Part shown: piece by piece, positions 55,641-64,000 of the stretch
Layout of the letters: each line of letters begins with the position of its first letter
Numbering within the stretch: position 1 is the first letter of the stretch
From: Poa pratensis
Lineage: Eukaryota; Streptophyta; Magnoliopsida; Poales; Poaceae
Length of the DNA: 64,000 bases
Assembly: GCA_947311845.1 (NCBI GenBank)
Contig: CAMZMU010000059.1
Location: forward strand, 34,543,777 to 34,607,776
Direction: 5' to 3'
Program-made: the position numbers and the translations under genes
The notes under the pieces: generated by a model
Seen by the model: only the letters and a program-made list of their open reading frames with translations
The model's database searches: none
What the model was told of the DNA's origin: nothing

Positions 55641-58136
55641 ATGGCCCTCGACGAACATGGGAATGAGATACCCGATGACACCATCGTTCCCACTTCTGTT
55701 TCCGTGGAGGACTTCACTTCCTTGAAGTCCTCTATGGATACTCAAATGGGAGAGTTGCGCAAAATGTTAGAGCAACTCATGGTGGCAAAGGGTATCGACT
55801 CCTCCCTAACTCCGGAGGCTCCTCCTAAGGAGAAGCCCTCGGATGTAAGTGTCGAAGAGAAAGCGGGGGTGAACTCAAATAAAAATGAATCCTCACCTAA
55901 AACACCTAATGGGAAGGGAGAGCATGCTAGAGTTCCTTTTGCATACTCTCCCGACCTACCCGTGCCTCATCCTCCTATTCACTTAAGAGGAGCTCCACCT
56001 AGTCTTAATGCATCTTCCTTTACCCGTTGGCAATCTTCTATGAAATCTCACTTGAAAAGTGGTTGCATAGGTCTTTGGAAGATCATTGTTGATGGATTCA
56101 AGCCGGTGGATGAAAATGACTTGACAAGGAAAGAAGAAGTTGAAGCTCAACTAAATTCCACCGCTCTTGATGTGATCCGTGTTGCCGTGGGTGAAAAGAA
56201 CATCCATCACATTGAAGATTGCACCACCGCCAAGGAAGCATGGAACAATCTCACGGAGGTGTTTGTTGGAAATGAGAGCATGAGAAGAAATAGATATGAA
56301 GCCATGAGCAATCAAATTGAAGGCTTCTACAAGAAAGATGATGAAACTCATGAGGAGATGTATCAAAGGCTCAAGGCTCTTGCTACCGCATTTAGAGACC
56401 TTGGTGCTAAACATGTGGATGATACTTACATCAAGAGGAAGTATGTGAATGCCCTCATGCCGTTTGAAGAGAACGACTTGAATAGTCTCCAAGGGAAGCA
56501 CAACTATGACCTCTTGACCTCAAATGAAGTCATGCAAGAGATGCAATCTTACAAGGTCCGAGCTCAAATTGCTAGAGACTCTCGTGCCCGAGCTCTTGGA
56601 ATGGCCCAAAGTTCCTCACTTGCTTTGAAGGCCAAGGTTGTGGAACTAGATGAAGACCAAGATCATGAAGAGGGAAGTTACTTGGCACCCGAGGAACTCA
56701 AGGGTGCTCATAGAGATTATGTGGCTCTCATGGCGAAGGACTTTTGGAAAAATCCATCTAAAGCTAAAGCTTATGTGGATAAAAAGCATAAAGCAAGAGG
56801 CTACAAGGAAGGCAACCCAAAAATGAAGACTTGCTTCAATTGTCAAGATCAATTCCACTATGTTGCCCAATGCCCTTACAAGAACCGTGAAGAACATGGA
56901 GGAAGACTCATTCGCAAGGAAGCGTCAAGTTCTTCTCCCACGAAGCCTTACTTCAAGAAGTTCAATCCCAACAAGAAGCTACCTTCCAAGGTGTTGGTGG
57001 TGAGAGAGGAATATATGTCCGGGGATGAGAGTGATGAAGAAGAAACAACCACAAGTGAAGTGGCCGCTTTAGCCATTGCTTCATCGACAACCCCTTCTCT
57101 CTTTGAATCCCCCAATGATAATGTCACCACCAAATCCGCTACGTGTCTCATGGCCAAGCTCTCCGAGGTATCACCTTCCCTTCCTCCTAAGACTATGAAT
57201 GAAATGCATGAATTTATGAGTCTTAGAGTTAAGGAAGAAAATGTTGCTTTGGATTTCTTGATGACTAACTTGCAAGGTGAAAGCAAGATTCGGCTTGAGA
57301 TTCTTATGAGTCAATATGGCATCGCACAAGATCTCCTTAAAGAAAAGGGGAGACTAGAAAGAGAATATGCTAATGAGATCGCTTCCCTTACCGAGGCGAT
57401 TGAGGAAGAGCATGAACTTCGAGTTTCTCTTGAGGAGAAGCTTGAGAATCTTGATGAATCTCAAAATGAAACTCTTTCTAAGATCATTAAAGAACGTGAC
57501 CATGCTATTGCTAAATACAATGTTTTAGAGAAACAAAAGGTCGTATTTGGTGTTGGTCATAATAGACTAGCCGATGAGTTAGGGTCGCTCACCAAGGCTC
57601 ACAAGGCCTTGGAGAGTGAACACTCTATTCTCACCAAGTCTTTTGAACAACTTCAAATACAATCTACTAAAATTGATGAACCTAGCTCCTCTACTTGCTC
57701 TTGTGATCATGCAAATATCATTGAGGAAAATGCTAGGTTGAAGAATGAACTTGCCAAGGCCTCTAGCCCTCAAGGTGAGAAACCTCTTTATGAGCTCTTG
57801 CAAGCGCAAAAGCCTCACATAGGGAAAGAGGGTCTTGGTTATGTTGCCAAGAAGAAGAAGAAGAACACGAACAAGAAGAATGCCAAGCCCGCACAAGCAA
57901 AAGAGACTACCATTGCGAGTGGTGATGCCACAAGGGGCAATGCCACTCACAATGACTTTGCGGGAAAATACAACCCTTCATATGTTCTTATGAAATCTAT
58001 AGATGGTTGTGTTTTTGCTAAATATGTTGGCACTTCATATGGAGATGATTATCACTATGCTATTTGGGTTCCAAAGACCCTTGTGACTAACAAAAGAGGA
58101 CCCATTTCACAATGGGTACCTAAAACAAAGACTTGA
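55641..58136 (+). CDS. Copia gag (831 aa)
   Basis: This is the structural capsid/nucleocapsid protein of the element. After a variable N-terminus, residues about 120-320 form the copia Gag core (LNASSFTRWQSSMKSHLKS, then TAKEAWNNLTEVFVG). A CCHC zinc knuckle is complete at C398-x2-C401-x4-H406-x4-C411 (CFNCQDQFHYVAQC). Residues about 520-690 are Glu/Lys/Leu-rich and probably coiled coil, an extension typical of SIRE-type Gag. A Lys-rich patch lies near 735-750. The start is the first ATG after the primer-binding site. It ends with TGA at 58134-58136, and pol continues in another frame. Confidence 0.93.
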   Translation: MALDEHGNEIPDDTIVPTSVSVEDFTSLKSSMDTQMGELRKMLEQLMVAKGIDSSLTPEAPPKEKPSDVSVEEKAGVNSNKNESSPKTPNGKGEHARVPFAYSPDLPVPHPPIHLRGAPPSLNASSFTRWQSSMKSHLKSGCIGLWKIIVDGFKPVDENDLTRKEEVEAQLNSTALDVIRVAVGEKNIHHIEDCTTAKEAWNNLTEVFVGNESMRRNRYEAMSNQIEGFYKKDDETHEEMYQRLKALATAFRDLGAKHVDDTYIKRKYVNALMPFEENDLNSLQGKHNYDLLTSNEVMQEMQSYKVRAQIARDSRARALGMAQSSSLALKAKVVELDEDQDHEEGSYLAPEELKGAHRDYVALMAKDFWKNPSKAKAYVDKKHKARGYKEGNPKMKTCFNCQDQFHYVAQCPYKNREEHGGRLIRKEASSSSPTKPYFKKFNPNKKLPSKVLVVREEYMSGDESDEEETTTSEVAALAIASSTTPSLFESPNDNVTTKSATCLMAKLSEVSPSLPPKTMNEMHEFMSLRVKEENVALDFLMTNLQGESKIRLEILMSQYGIAQDLLKEKGRLEREYANEIASLTEAIEEEHELRVSLEEKLENLDESQNETLSKIIKERDHAIAKYNVLEKQKVVFGVGHNRLADELGSLTKAHKALESEHSILTKSFEQLQIQSTKIDEPSSSTCSCDHANIIEENARLKNELAKASSPQGEKPLYELLQAQKPHIGKEGLGYVAKKKKKNTNKKNAKPAQAKETTIASGDATRGNATHNDFAGKYNPSYVLMKSIDGCVFAKYVGTSYGDDYHYAIWVPKTLVTNKRGPISQWVPKTKT

Positions 58137-58146
58137 TTCTTTGTAG

Positions 58147-61100
58147 GACTTTTCTTCCGGTGGATCTTCATGGCTCATTGATAGTGGGTGCTCTTCTCAC
58201 ATGACCGGAAGCAAAGAAGTAGTAAAGGGCCTATTGAATCAATTACTCACATTTTCTCATGTCACCGTCGGGAATAATGCAAGACTTAAGGTATTGGGAT
58301 ATGGCAATGTAGTGATCACTCCGGAGTTATCCATTGAGAAGGTCCTACTTGTTGAATCTCTCTCATATAATTTACTTTCCGTTGGTCAATTATGCAATGT
58401 CGGTTACACCGTTATCTTTAATAAACACCACGTGACCATCCTTTTCACTCAAACTCTTAAAGTAGCCTTTGTTGGATTTCGTGTAAACGGTTTGTATGTG
58501 GTCGATTTCTCGAAAGAGACCACTCAAATCGCCACGTGTCTAATGGCTAAATCCGACAAGGGTTGGCTTTGGCATCGCCGGCTAGGCCATGTCGGTATGA
58601 GAAATTTGCAAACTCTTGTGAAGGGTGGACACGTGGTAGGACTAACCGATGTTAATTTTTCCAAAGATCGTCCTTGTAGTGCTTGCATAGCCGGAAAGAT
58701 GCATGAAAAGAATCATCCCAAGAAGAGCATTATCTCCACCGAGAGGCCTTTGGAGCTCCTTCATATGGATCTCTTTGGGCCTCCCACATATGATAGTCTT
58801 GGTGGCAAGAAATATTGTTTGGTGATTGTGGATGATTATACAAGATATTGTTGGACTTTCTACCTCAAGAGGAAGAGTGAAACTCAAAAAGTATTCATTG
58901 ACTTTGCAACCTTAGTTCAACGCCAATATGACTCCAAGATTTTGGCAATAAGAAGTGACAATGGTACGGAGTTCAAGAATTACACTATGGATGATTTCCT
59001 AAGTGGGGAAGGCATACAACACCAATATTCCGCTGCTTATACTCCCCAACAAAATGGTGTCGCCGAAAGGAAGAACCGCACTCTTATTGATATGGCAAGA
59101 ACTATGTTGGCCGAATTTCATTCCCCATATAACTTTTGGGCCGAAGCCATCAATACCGCTTGCCACTACTCCAACCGGCTCTTCTTTCGTCCTCTCATGA
59201 AAAAGACACCATATGAACTCCTTATCGGTAAAAAGCCAAATGTCTCTTACTTTCGCGTATTTGGATGCAAATGCCATGTTTACATTAAAGGTTGCCCAAT
59301 TGCTAAATTTGAATCTAGAACTTTTGATGGTATTTTTGTTGGATATGCCGCAAACTCCCATACTTATAGGGTCTACAACATATCCACCGGATGTGTTGAA
59401 GAATCTATGAATGTGGAGTTTGTCGAGGATAATGGCTCCCAAGCGGAGCATATTGATCATGATAATGTAGGTGATGTACCTCCACCTCAAGCCATAAGAA
59501 CTATGGGCATAGGGGAACTTATTCCTATTGAAGAACCTATTATGGACACTCAAGAAGAAGGAACAAGTTCTACTCAAGTTGAACCATCCACCTCAACCAT
59601 TGATCAACAAGCTATACAAGAACAAGATCATGATAGTCATCCACATGAGCAAGATAATGGTCAAGACCCACCCAACTCTAGTGGAGAACAAGAACAAGAT
59701 GAAGGAAATGATGAAGATGCTCGTGTTGGTGAAACAATTGGTCAAGCCATAGAACGCCGAGTCATTCGGCGTGCATCAACATTGGATCATCTCCAACACT
59801 ACAAAGAAAATATCCTTGGGAGTATTCGTAAGGGTGTGTCCACACGTAATCAATTAACTAACTTTTGTGGTCATGTCTCTTGTTTGTCTAGCTTAGAACC
59901 TCTCAAGGTATATGATGCTCTTGAAGACATGGATTGGGTTGCGGCCATGCATGAAGAATTGAACAACTTCGAGCGCAACAAAGTATGGTCATTAGTTGAA
60001 AGACCCAAAGACACATCACATAATGTCATTGGAACAAAGTGGATATTCAAGAACAAGCAAGACTCACATGGTCAAGTCATTCGCAACAAAGCAAGATTGG
60101 TTGCACAAGGCTACACCCAAATCGAAGGAGTCGACTACGGTGAAACTTATGCCCCCGTTGCTAGACTTGAATCTATTCGTTTATTGATTGCCTATGCATC
60201 TACTCATAACATTACCTTATATCAAATGGATGTTAAAAGTGCTTTTCTAAATGGTCCACTAAGTGAATTAGTGTATGTGAAACAACCTCCGGGTTTTGAA
60301 GACCCTAAATTTCCTAACCATGTCTACTTACTACATAAGGCCCTTTATGGGCTCAAGCAAGCTCCACGTGCTTGGTATGATCATCTCAAGGAGTTCTTAG
60401 TAGACCATGGTTTTGAGATTGGGGTAATCGATCCCACCTTTTTCACAAAAAGGATAAATGGAGAGCTTTTCGTATGCCAAATATATGTTGATGATATTAT
60501 CTTTGGTTCTACTAACCATGAATTTAGTGATCAATTCTCTAAGCTAATGACCAAGGAATTTGAGATGTCCATGATGGGAGAATTGAAGTATTTTCTTGGC
60601 TTTGAAATCCACCAATATAGTGAAGGAACATTCTTATGTCAAGCCAAGTATATTCAAGACATGCTCAAGAAATTTGATATGAACAACGCCAAGCCATATA
60701 AGTTTCCCATGGACTCTAAGGCGGATCTACACTTAGATCCGAAGGGTAAGGAAGTTGATCCCAAGCTTTATCGTTCTATGATTGGATCTTTACTTTACCT
60801 TTGTGCATCTAGACCGGATATTATGTTTAGTGTGGGTATGTGTGCAAGATTCCAATCAAGTCCTAAGGAAAGTCATGAAACCGCGGTTAAAAGGATTCTA
60901 AGATACTTGATAGATACTCCTAACTATGGTCTTTGGTACCCCCATGGGACAAGCTTTGATCTTGTAGGTTATTCGGATGCGGATTGGGCGGGTTGCAAAA
61001 TGGATAGAAAATCAACTTCGGGTACTTGCCAATTCCTTGGTAGGTCTCTTGTGAGTTGGTCTTCCAAGAAACAAAATTGTGTGGCCTCGTCCTCCACCGA

Positions 61101-61437
61101 AGCCGAATACATTGCCGCCGGAAGTTGTTGTGCACAATTATTATGGATGAGGCAAATTTTAAAGGATTATGGTGTCATTTGTGACAAAGTGCCTCTTTTA
61201 TGTGACAATGAAAGTGCCATCAAAATTGCTCACAATCCGGTACTTCATGGGAAGACCAAGCATATTGAGATCCGGTATCATTTTATACGAGATCATGTTG
61301 AGAAGGGTGATATTGCAATCGAGTATGTCAACACCAAGCATCAACTCGCCGATATGTTCACAAAGCCTCTTGGTGAAGCAAGATTCAAGGAGTTGAGAGG
61401 AGAACTAAATGTGGTGGACATAAGCAATTGGACTTAG
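58147..61437 (+). CDS. Copia pol: protease, integrase, reverse transcriptase, RNase H
   Basis: The frame is open from 58147 (after a TAG at 58144-58146). The first ATG at 58201 would lose the protease active site SSWLIDSGCSSHM (58165-58203), so initiation at that ATG is unlikely and a recoding event from gag is expected. Counted from 58201, integrase shows its HHCC zinc site (H125 region, C159 region) and catalytic D190, D253 and E289. RT has QGYTQIEGVDYGETYAPVAR and YVDD with D764/D765. RNase H has GYSDADWAGC and SSSTEAEYIA near the C-terminus. About 1096 codons without a break; the copia order INT before RT is clear. Confidence 0.95.
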   Translation, partial: DFSSGGSSWLIDSGCSSHMTGSKEVVKGLLNQLLTFSHVTVGNNARLKVLGYGNVVITPELSIEKVLLVESLSYNLLSVGQLCNVGYTVIFNKHHVTILFTQTLKVAFVGFRVNGLYVVDFSKETTQIATCLMAKSDKGWLWHRRLGHVGMRNLQTLVKGGHVVGLTDVNFSKDRPCSACIAGKMHEKNHPKKSIISTERPLELLHMDLFGPPTYDSLGGKKYCLVIVDDYTRYCWTFYLKRKSETQKVFIDFATLVQRQYDSKILAIRSDNGTEFKNYTMDDFLSGEGIQHQYSAAYTPQQNGVAERKNRTLIDMARTMLAEFHSPYNFWAEAINTACHYSNRLFFRPLMKKTPYELLIGKKPNVSYFRVFGCKCHVYIKGCPIAKFESRTFDGIFVGYAANSHTYRVYNISTGCVEESMNVEFVEDNGSQAEHIDHDNVGDVPPPQAIRTMGIGELIPIEEPIMDTQEEGTSSTQVEPSTSTIDQQAIQEQDHDSHPHEQDNGQDPPNSSGEQEQDEGNDEDARVGETIGQAIERRVIRRASTLDHLQHYKENILGSIRKGVSTRNQLTNFCGHVSCLSSLEPLKVYDALEDMDWVAAMHEELNNFERNKVWSLVERPKDTSHNVIGTKWIFKNKQDSHGQVIRNKARLVAQGYTQIEGVDYGETYAPVARLESIRLLIAYASTHNITLYQMDVKSAFLNGPLSELVYVKQPPGFEDPKFPNHVYLLHKALYGLKQAPRAWYDHLKEFLVDHGFEIGVIDPTFFTKRINGELFVCQIYVDDIIFGSTNHEFSDQFSKLMTKEFEMSMMGELKYFLGFEIHQYSEGTFLCQAKYIQDMLKKFDMNNAKPYKFPMDSKADLHLDPKGKEVDPKLYRSMIGSLLYLCASRPDIMFSVGMCARFQSSPKESHETAVKRILRYLIDTPNYGLWYPHGTSFDLVGYSDADWAGCKMDRKSTSGTCQFLGRSLVSWSSKKQNCVASSSTEAEYIAAGSCCAQLLWMRQILKDYGVICDKVPLLCDNESAIKIAHNPVLHGKTKHIEIRYHFIRDHVEKGDIAIEYVNTKHQLADMFTKPLGEARFKELRGELNVVDISNWT

Positions 61438-62312
61438 TGGATTTCTTGCATACCTACCCATATTAGACAATAGTAATTTGGTTTAGGTGTAGGCATGGAC
61501 ATAGGGGAAGTGCGGTCCTAATACATTGGGCTATCCCTTCCCCCATTATGCCGATAGTAAGAACTCATTTGCATCTCTATATTCGTTCTATGAATTGTGA
61601 GCTTAAATGAAGAGTAGTGGCGGTGAACCCAAGATATATCTTCGCGGTGTCACACCACATACACTCTTACATGGTGGCCTAGGCCACCGCCCTCCTCCTT
61701 ATGAGGAGTTGATCTTATTTGGCTCTTATTTGGGTATTTTAGACCTTTTTGCTTTGGGAGAGTGCTCAAATTTGGCCTTTCGTGTCGATTCTTGCATTTT
61801 TGGGTAAACTCTCTCTCTCCAGTTTCGAGTTCTATCCTAAGCCTCAACTTTATCCTAAGCCACTCAGTCTCAAATACCTTTTATTTCATGCTCTCGACAA
61901 AGTTGTTGGTCGGAACCGGTGACAAATCCTTTTTACGGCTTCAATTTGAGCCATAAAAAGTTTTTGCCCCCTGGCACCGGTACTACCGGCCCATGGAGCG
62001 GTACTACCGCTGGCTCGGGTGCCTCTGCCCCTGCCAGCGCGTGGGACCGCTGCCCGGGCCGCGCAGGAATCGGGGGCGGTACTACCGCTGGATCGAGCGG
62101 TAGTACCGCTCGTGCGGATTTTTCCAGGATAAGGGCACGGGCGGATGGGTGAAAGTCAATCCTTCCATTTTCCCCATCCGCCCCTCTCTCTCCTCCTGTG
62201 AATCCGCCGCCCCGGCCATCCTCTCCGCCGGGACCGAGCTCCCCCGGCCGTGGTTCTTGCACCCCCGGCCCCGGGACCTCTCGGGCATCTCTCCCTCCCT
62301 CGATCCTCTGCC
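61438..62312. other. Spacer between pol and the third ORF, with palindromes
   Basis: Non-coding. At about 61975-62115 it repeats the LTR's AGCGGTAsTACCGCT palindrome motif (near 61998, 62078 and 62095). The GC-rich leader of the third ORF follows. A purine-rich ATAGGGGAAGTG lies near 61500. Confidence 0.7.
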
Positions 62313-64000
62313 ATGAGCACCGGTAAGCTCTCTCCCTCTCTCTCATCTAGTTGATGGATGGAGATGACCAGATTGCTTTCCTCGTGGTGTTCTTGACAAA
62401 TTGGTGTGGTAGAGATGCAATCTAGGATGCCTAGAACCCTGTGTATGAATCTTGTGAAGAATCTATGGCTAGTTTTGTAGTTCTCCATCTAGATTTGTTG
62501 GATATGACTATGGATGTTTTTCATGTTCCTCTGTGAATGTATCACCATCTTGTGCCAAATCCAACCTTCCTAGATGTTGTACTCCCACCTAGCATTTGTT
62601 TCCTCCAAGTTATGTTCACTCGTGTTCTTGGTTTTTCTACCCATGAAATATTTGTGTGTTTCTCATCTCCATGCTTTCCTACCCCATGCTATTCACAGGT
62701 GGTTCGAGTGGTTCTAAGACTCGGGGAAAGAAACCTAGGGTTGACGAGATGGACGAGGAGTTTGATCCCACAATGGAAGAAGTGTATGGTCCCTCGGTCA
62801 CCAAGAGCAAGAAGGCTGCTCCGAAGAAGAAAGCTGCTGCCAACAAGAACAAGCACTTGACAGCGAGTGGGATGTCTGACAAAGATTACACTTCCATGAG
62901 GAAAAGAGATCCATATGCAGTTGATCGAGTAAATTTGACTCCTCAGTTTCGGGGCACCAATCCCTTCTTCCATACCCGTTTTCAAGAGGAGTGCTACAAT
63001 GAGATACTTTATCGCAAGCCCAATGACAATGTGCTAGAGCTGAGGTACATTGATATCCCTCACATGGAGAGAAAGCCCGAATACTTTGGAGAAGCATTGT
63101 CTATGTGCCATGAGTTTGGGATTGTTCCTTTCATCACTCTCCAACAAAATTATGATGAAGCTCTAGTTTGCCAATTCCTCGCCACCGTCTATTTTGGCAC
63201 CGAGGAGCCCCGCTACATCACTTGGATGTCGAAAGACAAGCAGCTCACCGCTCTTTGGAGTGATATTGGATCCATGCTTGGATATGAAGATTTTGGTCCC
63301 CATTGGACCGATGCTCTTGATAAGAAGTACTTCCGGGTTCACCTCAATCCAAAGCCTTTGCCCAAGGATGATCTTGTTCCCCTCTATTTTTGGAAGAAGT
63401 ACACAGTTGGCAACTCGGATGCTCTTTACCCTCCGTATGAGATCATGCATCGCATTTACCGGGAAACCATCAATCCCAAGGTTGGAAATTTGGATCAAAT
63501 TCACAGCTACCTAGTTACCTTGATGGTCATGACTCATCGTATGAAAACCAAAGGGAAGAAACTGGATGTTATGGATTATCTTTGGAATGAGATTTGGAAC
63601 GTCACCATTTTCAAGAAGAATGCTTGCTTCGGCCCCCTCATCATGAAGATTATCCTTTGGAAGTGGGCCAACGAGCATCCCTCTGAGGGTCTTAGTGACC
63701 ACAACACTTGGATCATCCACAAGCCCAAGCAACTCCGTGTCAAAGATCATACGGAGAAGGTCAAGGATACCAAGGGTACCAAAACTACTAGGGGCAAGGA
63801 CAAGGAAGTTGTAGGTGATGAAGGTCCCTCTCGGGCTGCCAAGGAGAGTGGCTTCACTTGGATGGCTCGTCAAATGAAGAAAGTGTTTGGTTTGTCCAAG
63901 GCTATTGAGAAGAGGGCATGGGAACGTGAAGACAAAGAGAAGCGTGCTCGTCAACTCGACATTCAACATCGCCGTGCTCTAGGTGAACAAGTTGCTTCCG
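62313..64000 (+). CDS. Third, intron-containing ORF of the copia element (partial)
   Basis: SIRE-type elements carry a third ORF after pol, often called env-like; its role is not established. The ATG at 62313 is followed by only ten coding bases, a GTAAGC donor at 62323, and an acceptor CACAG ending at 62698. Joined, the start reads MSTGGSSGSKTRGKKPR. Exon 2 is open from 62699 to the window end (434 codons). The N-terminus is Lys-rich (about residues 35-53, KSKKAAPKKKAAANKNK). The middle (about 85-310) resembles the putative plant transposon protein domain found in such ORFs. The visible end is Lys/Arg/Glu-rich. No signal peptide or membrane segment is visible here, so an envelope function has no support in this part. 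Confidence 0.75.

Larger units (their letters stand above)
54310..64000 (+). mobile_element. SIRE/Maximus-type Ty1/copia retrotransposon, 5' part, apparently intact
   Basis: A 5' LTR, an initiator tRNA-Met primer-binding site, a large gag, pol in copia order (PR-INT-RT-RNase H) and a third downstream ORF are present in one orientation. The long gag ORF separated from pol and the extra ORF after RNase H are features of the SIRE (Maximus) lineage. The gag, pol and visible third ORF have no internal stops, so the copy is young. The 3' LTR lies beyond the window, so LTR divergence and the target duplication cannot be checked. Confidence 0.88.

Noticed and set aside
61438..62300. Start of the copia 3' LTR, because the palindrome motif recurs here
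   Set aside because: Apart from the short palindromes the sequence does not match the 5' LTR, lacks its TGAAAG start and continues into a third ORF. The 3' LTR must lie beyond the window.

Overview
This is plant nuclear DNA, almost certainly from a Triticeae grass (wheat, Aegilops, barley or a relative). The grounds are nested large LTR retrotransposons of Triticeae type, CACTA and Stowaway elements with the terminal motifs usual in these genomes, an F-box/DUF295 gene of the kind expanded in grasses, and a spliced grass-like MTP11 gene. It is a gene-poor interval holding two convincing intact spliced genes, one broken gene, and many transposable elements. No rRNA, tRNA or CRISPR array was seen.

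Left part (1-5078): AT-rich non-coding DNA, then an F-box/DUF295 gene (2841-4153) that needs one frameshift to read through. A 0.47-kb segment upstream of it (2096-2568) has a diverged second copy downstream (from 4660). That second copy is now split by later insertions and resumes at 36437 and again at 37985.

Nest (5079-36436): 31.4 kb lies between two GTCAAT direct repeats. Its core is a Ty3/gypsy element of the Tat type (6000-34059, LTRs of about 1.02 kb, perfect CAATT target duplication). It carries sense gag-pol relics and a long antisense coiled-coil ORF. Three elements are nested in it: a 4.3-kb solo LTR with CATAC target duplication (11803-16103), a non-coding LTR element with a 14-bp minisatellite in its LTRs (20323-25923), and a young non-coding LTR element primed by tRNA-Asp (26218-32772). 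The gypsy element itself sits in a decayed coding relic. A CACTA element (34544-36288) lies nearby.

Middle (36641-47506): MTP11, a Mn-type cation diffusion facilitator with six exons (38737-42097), is flanked by two copies of one retroposon family. Its first intron holds a near-perfect 394-bp foldback element. Further right are a 350-bp tandem duplication and a small three-exon minus-strand gene (46809-47506) for a plant-specific TIGR01589-type protein.

Right part (47890-64000): several MITEs, then a 1.66-kb Mutator-like element holding convergent fragments of a PB1-like N-terminus and a GRF-type zinc-finger gene. Last comes the 5' three quarters of an apparently intact SIRE/Maximus-type Ty1/copia element: LTR, gag, pol, and an intron-containing third ORF that runs off the window. 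Its LTR and its spacer share an array of short palindromes.
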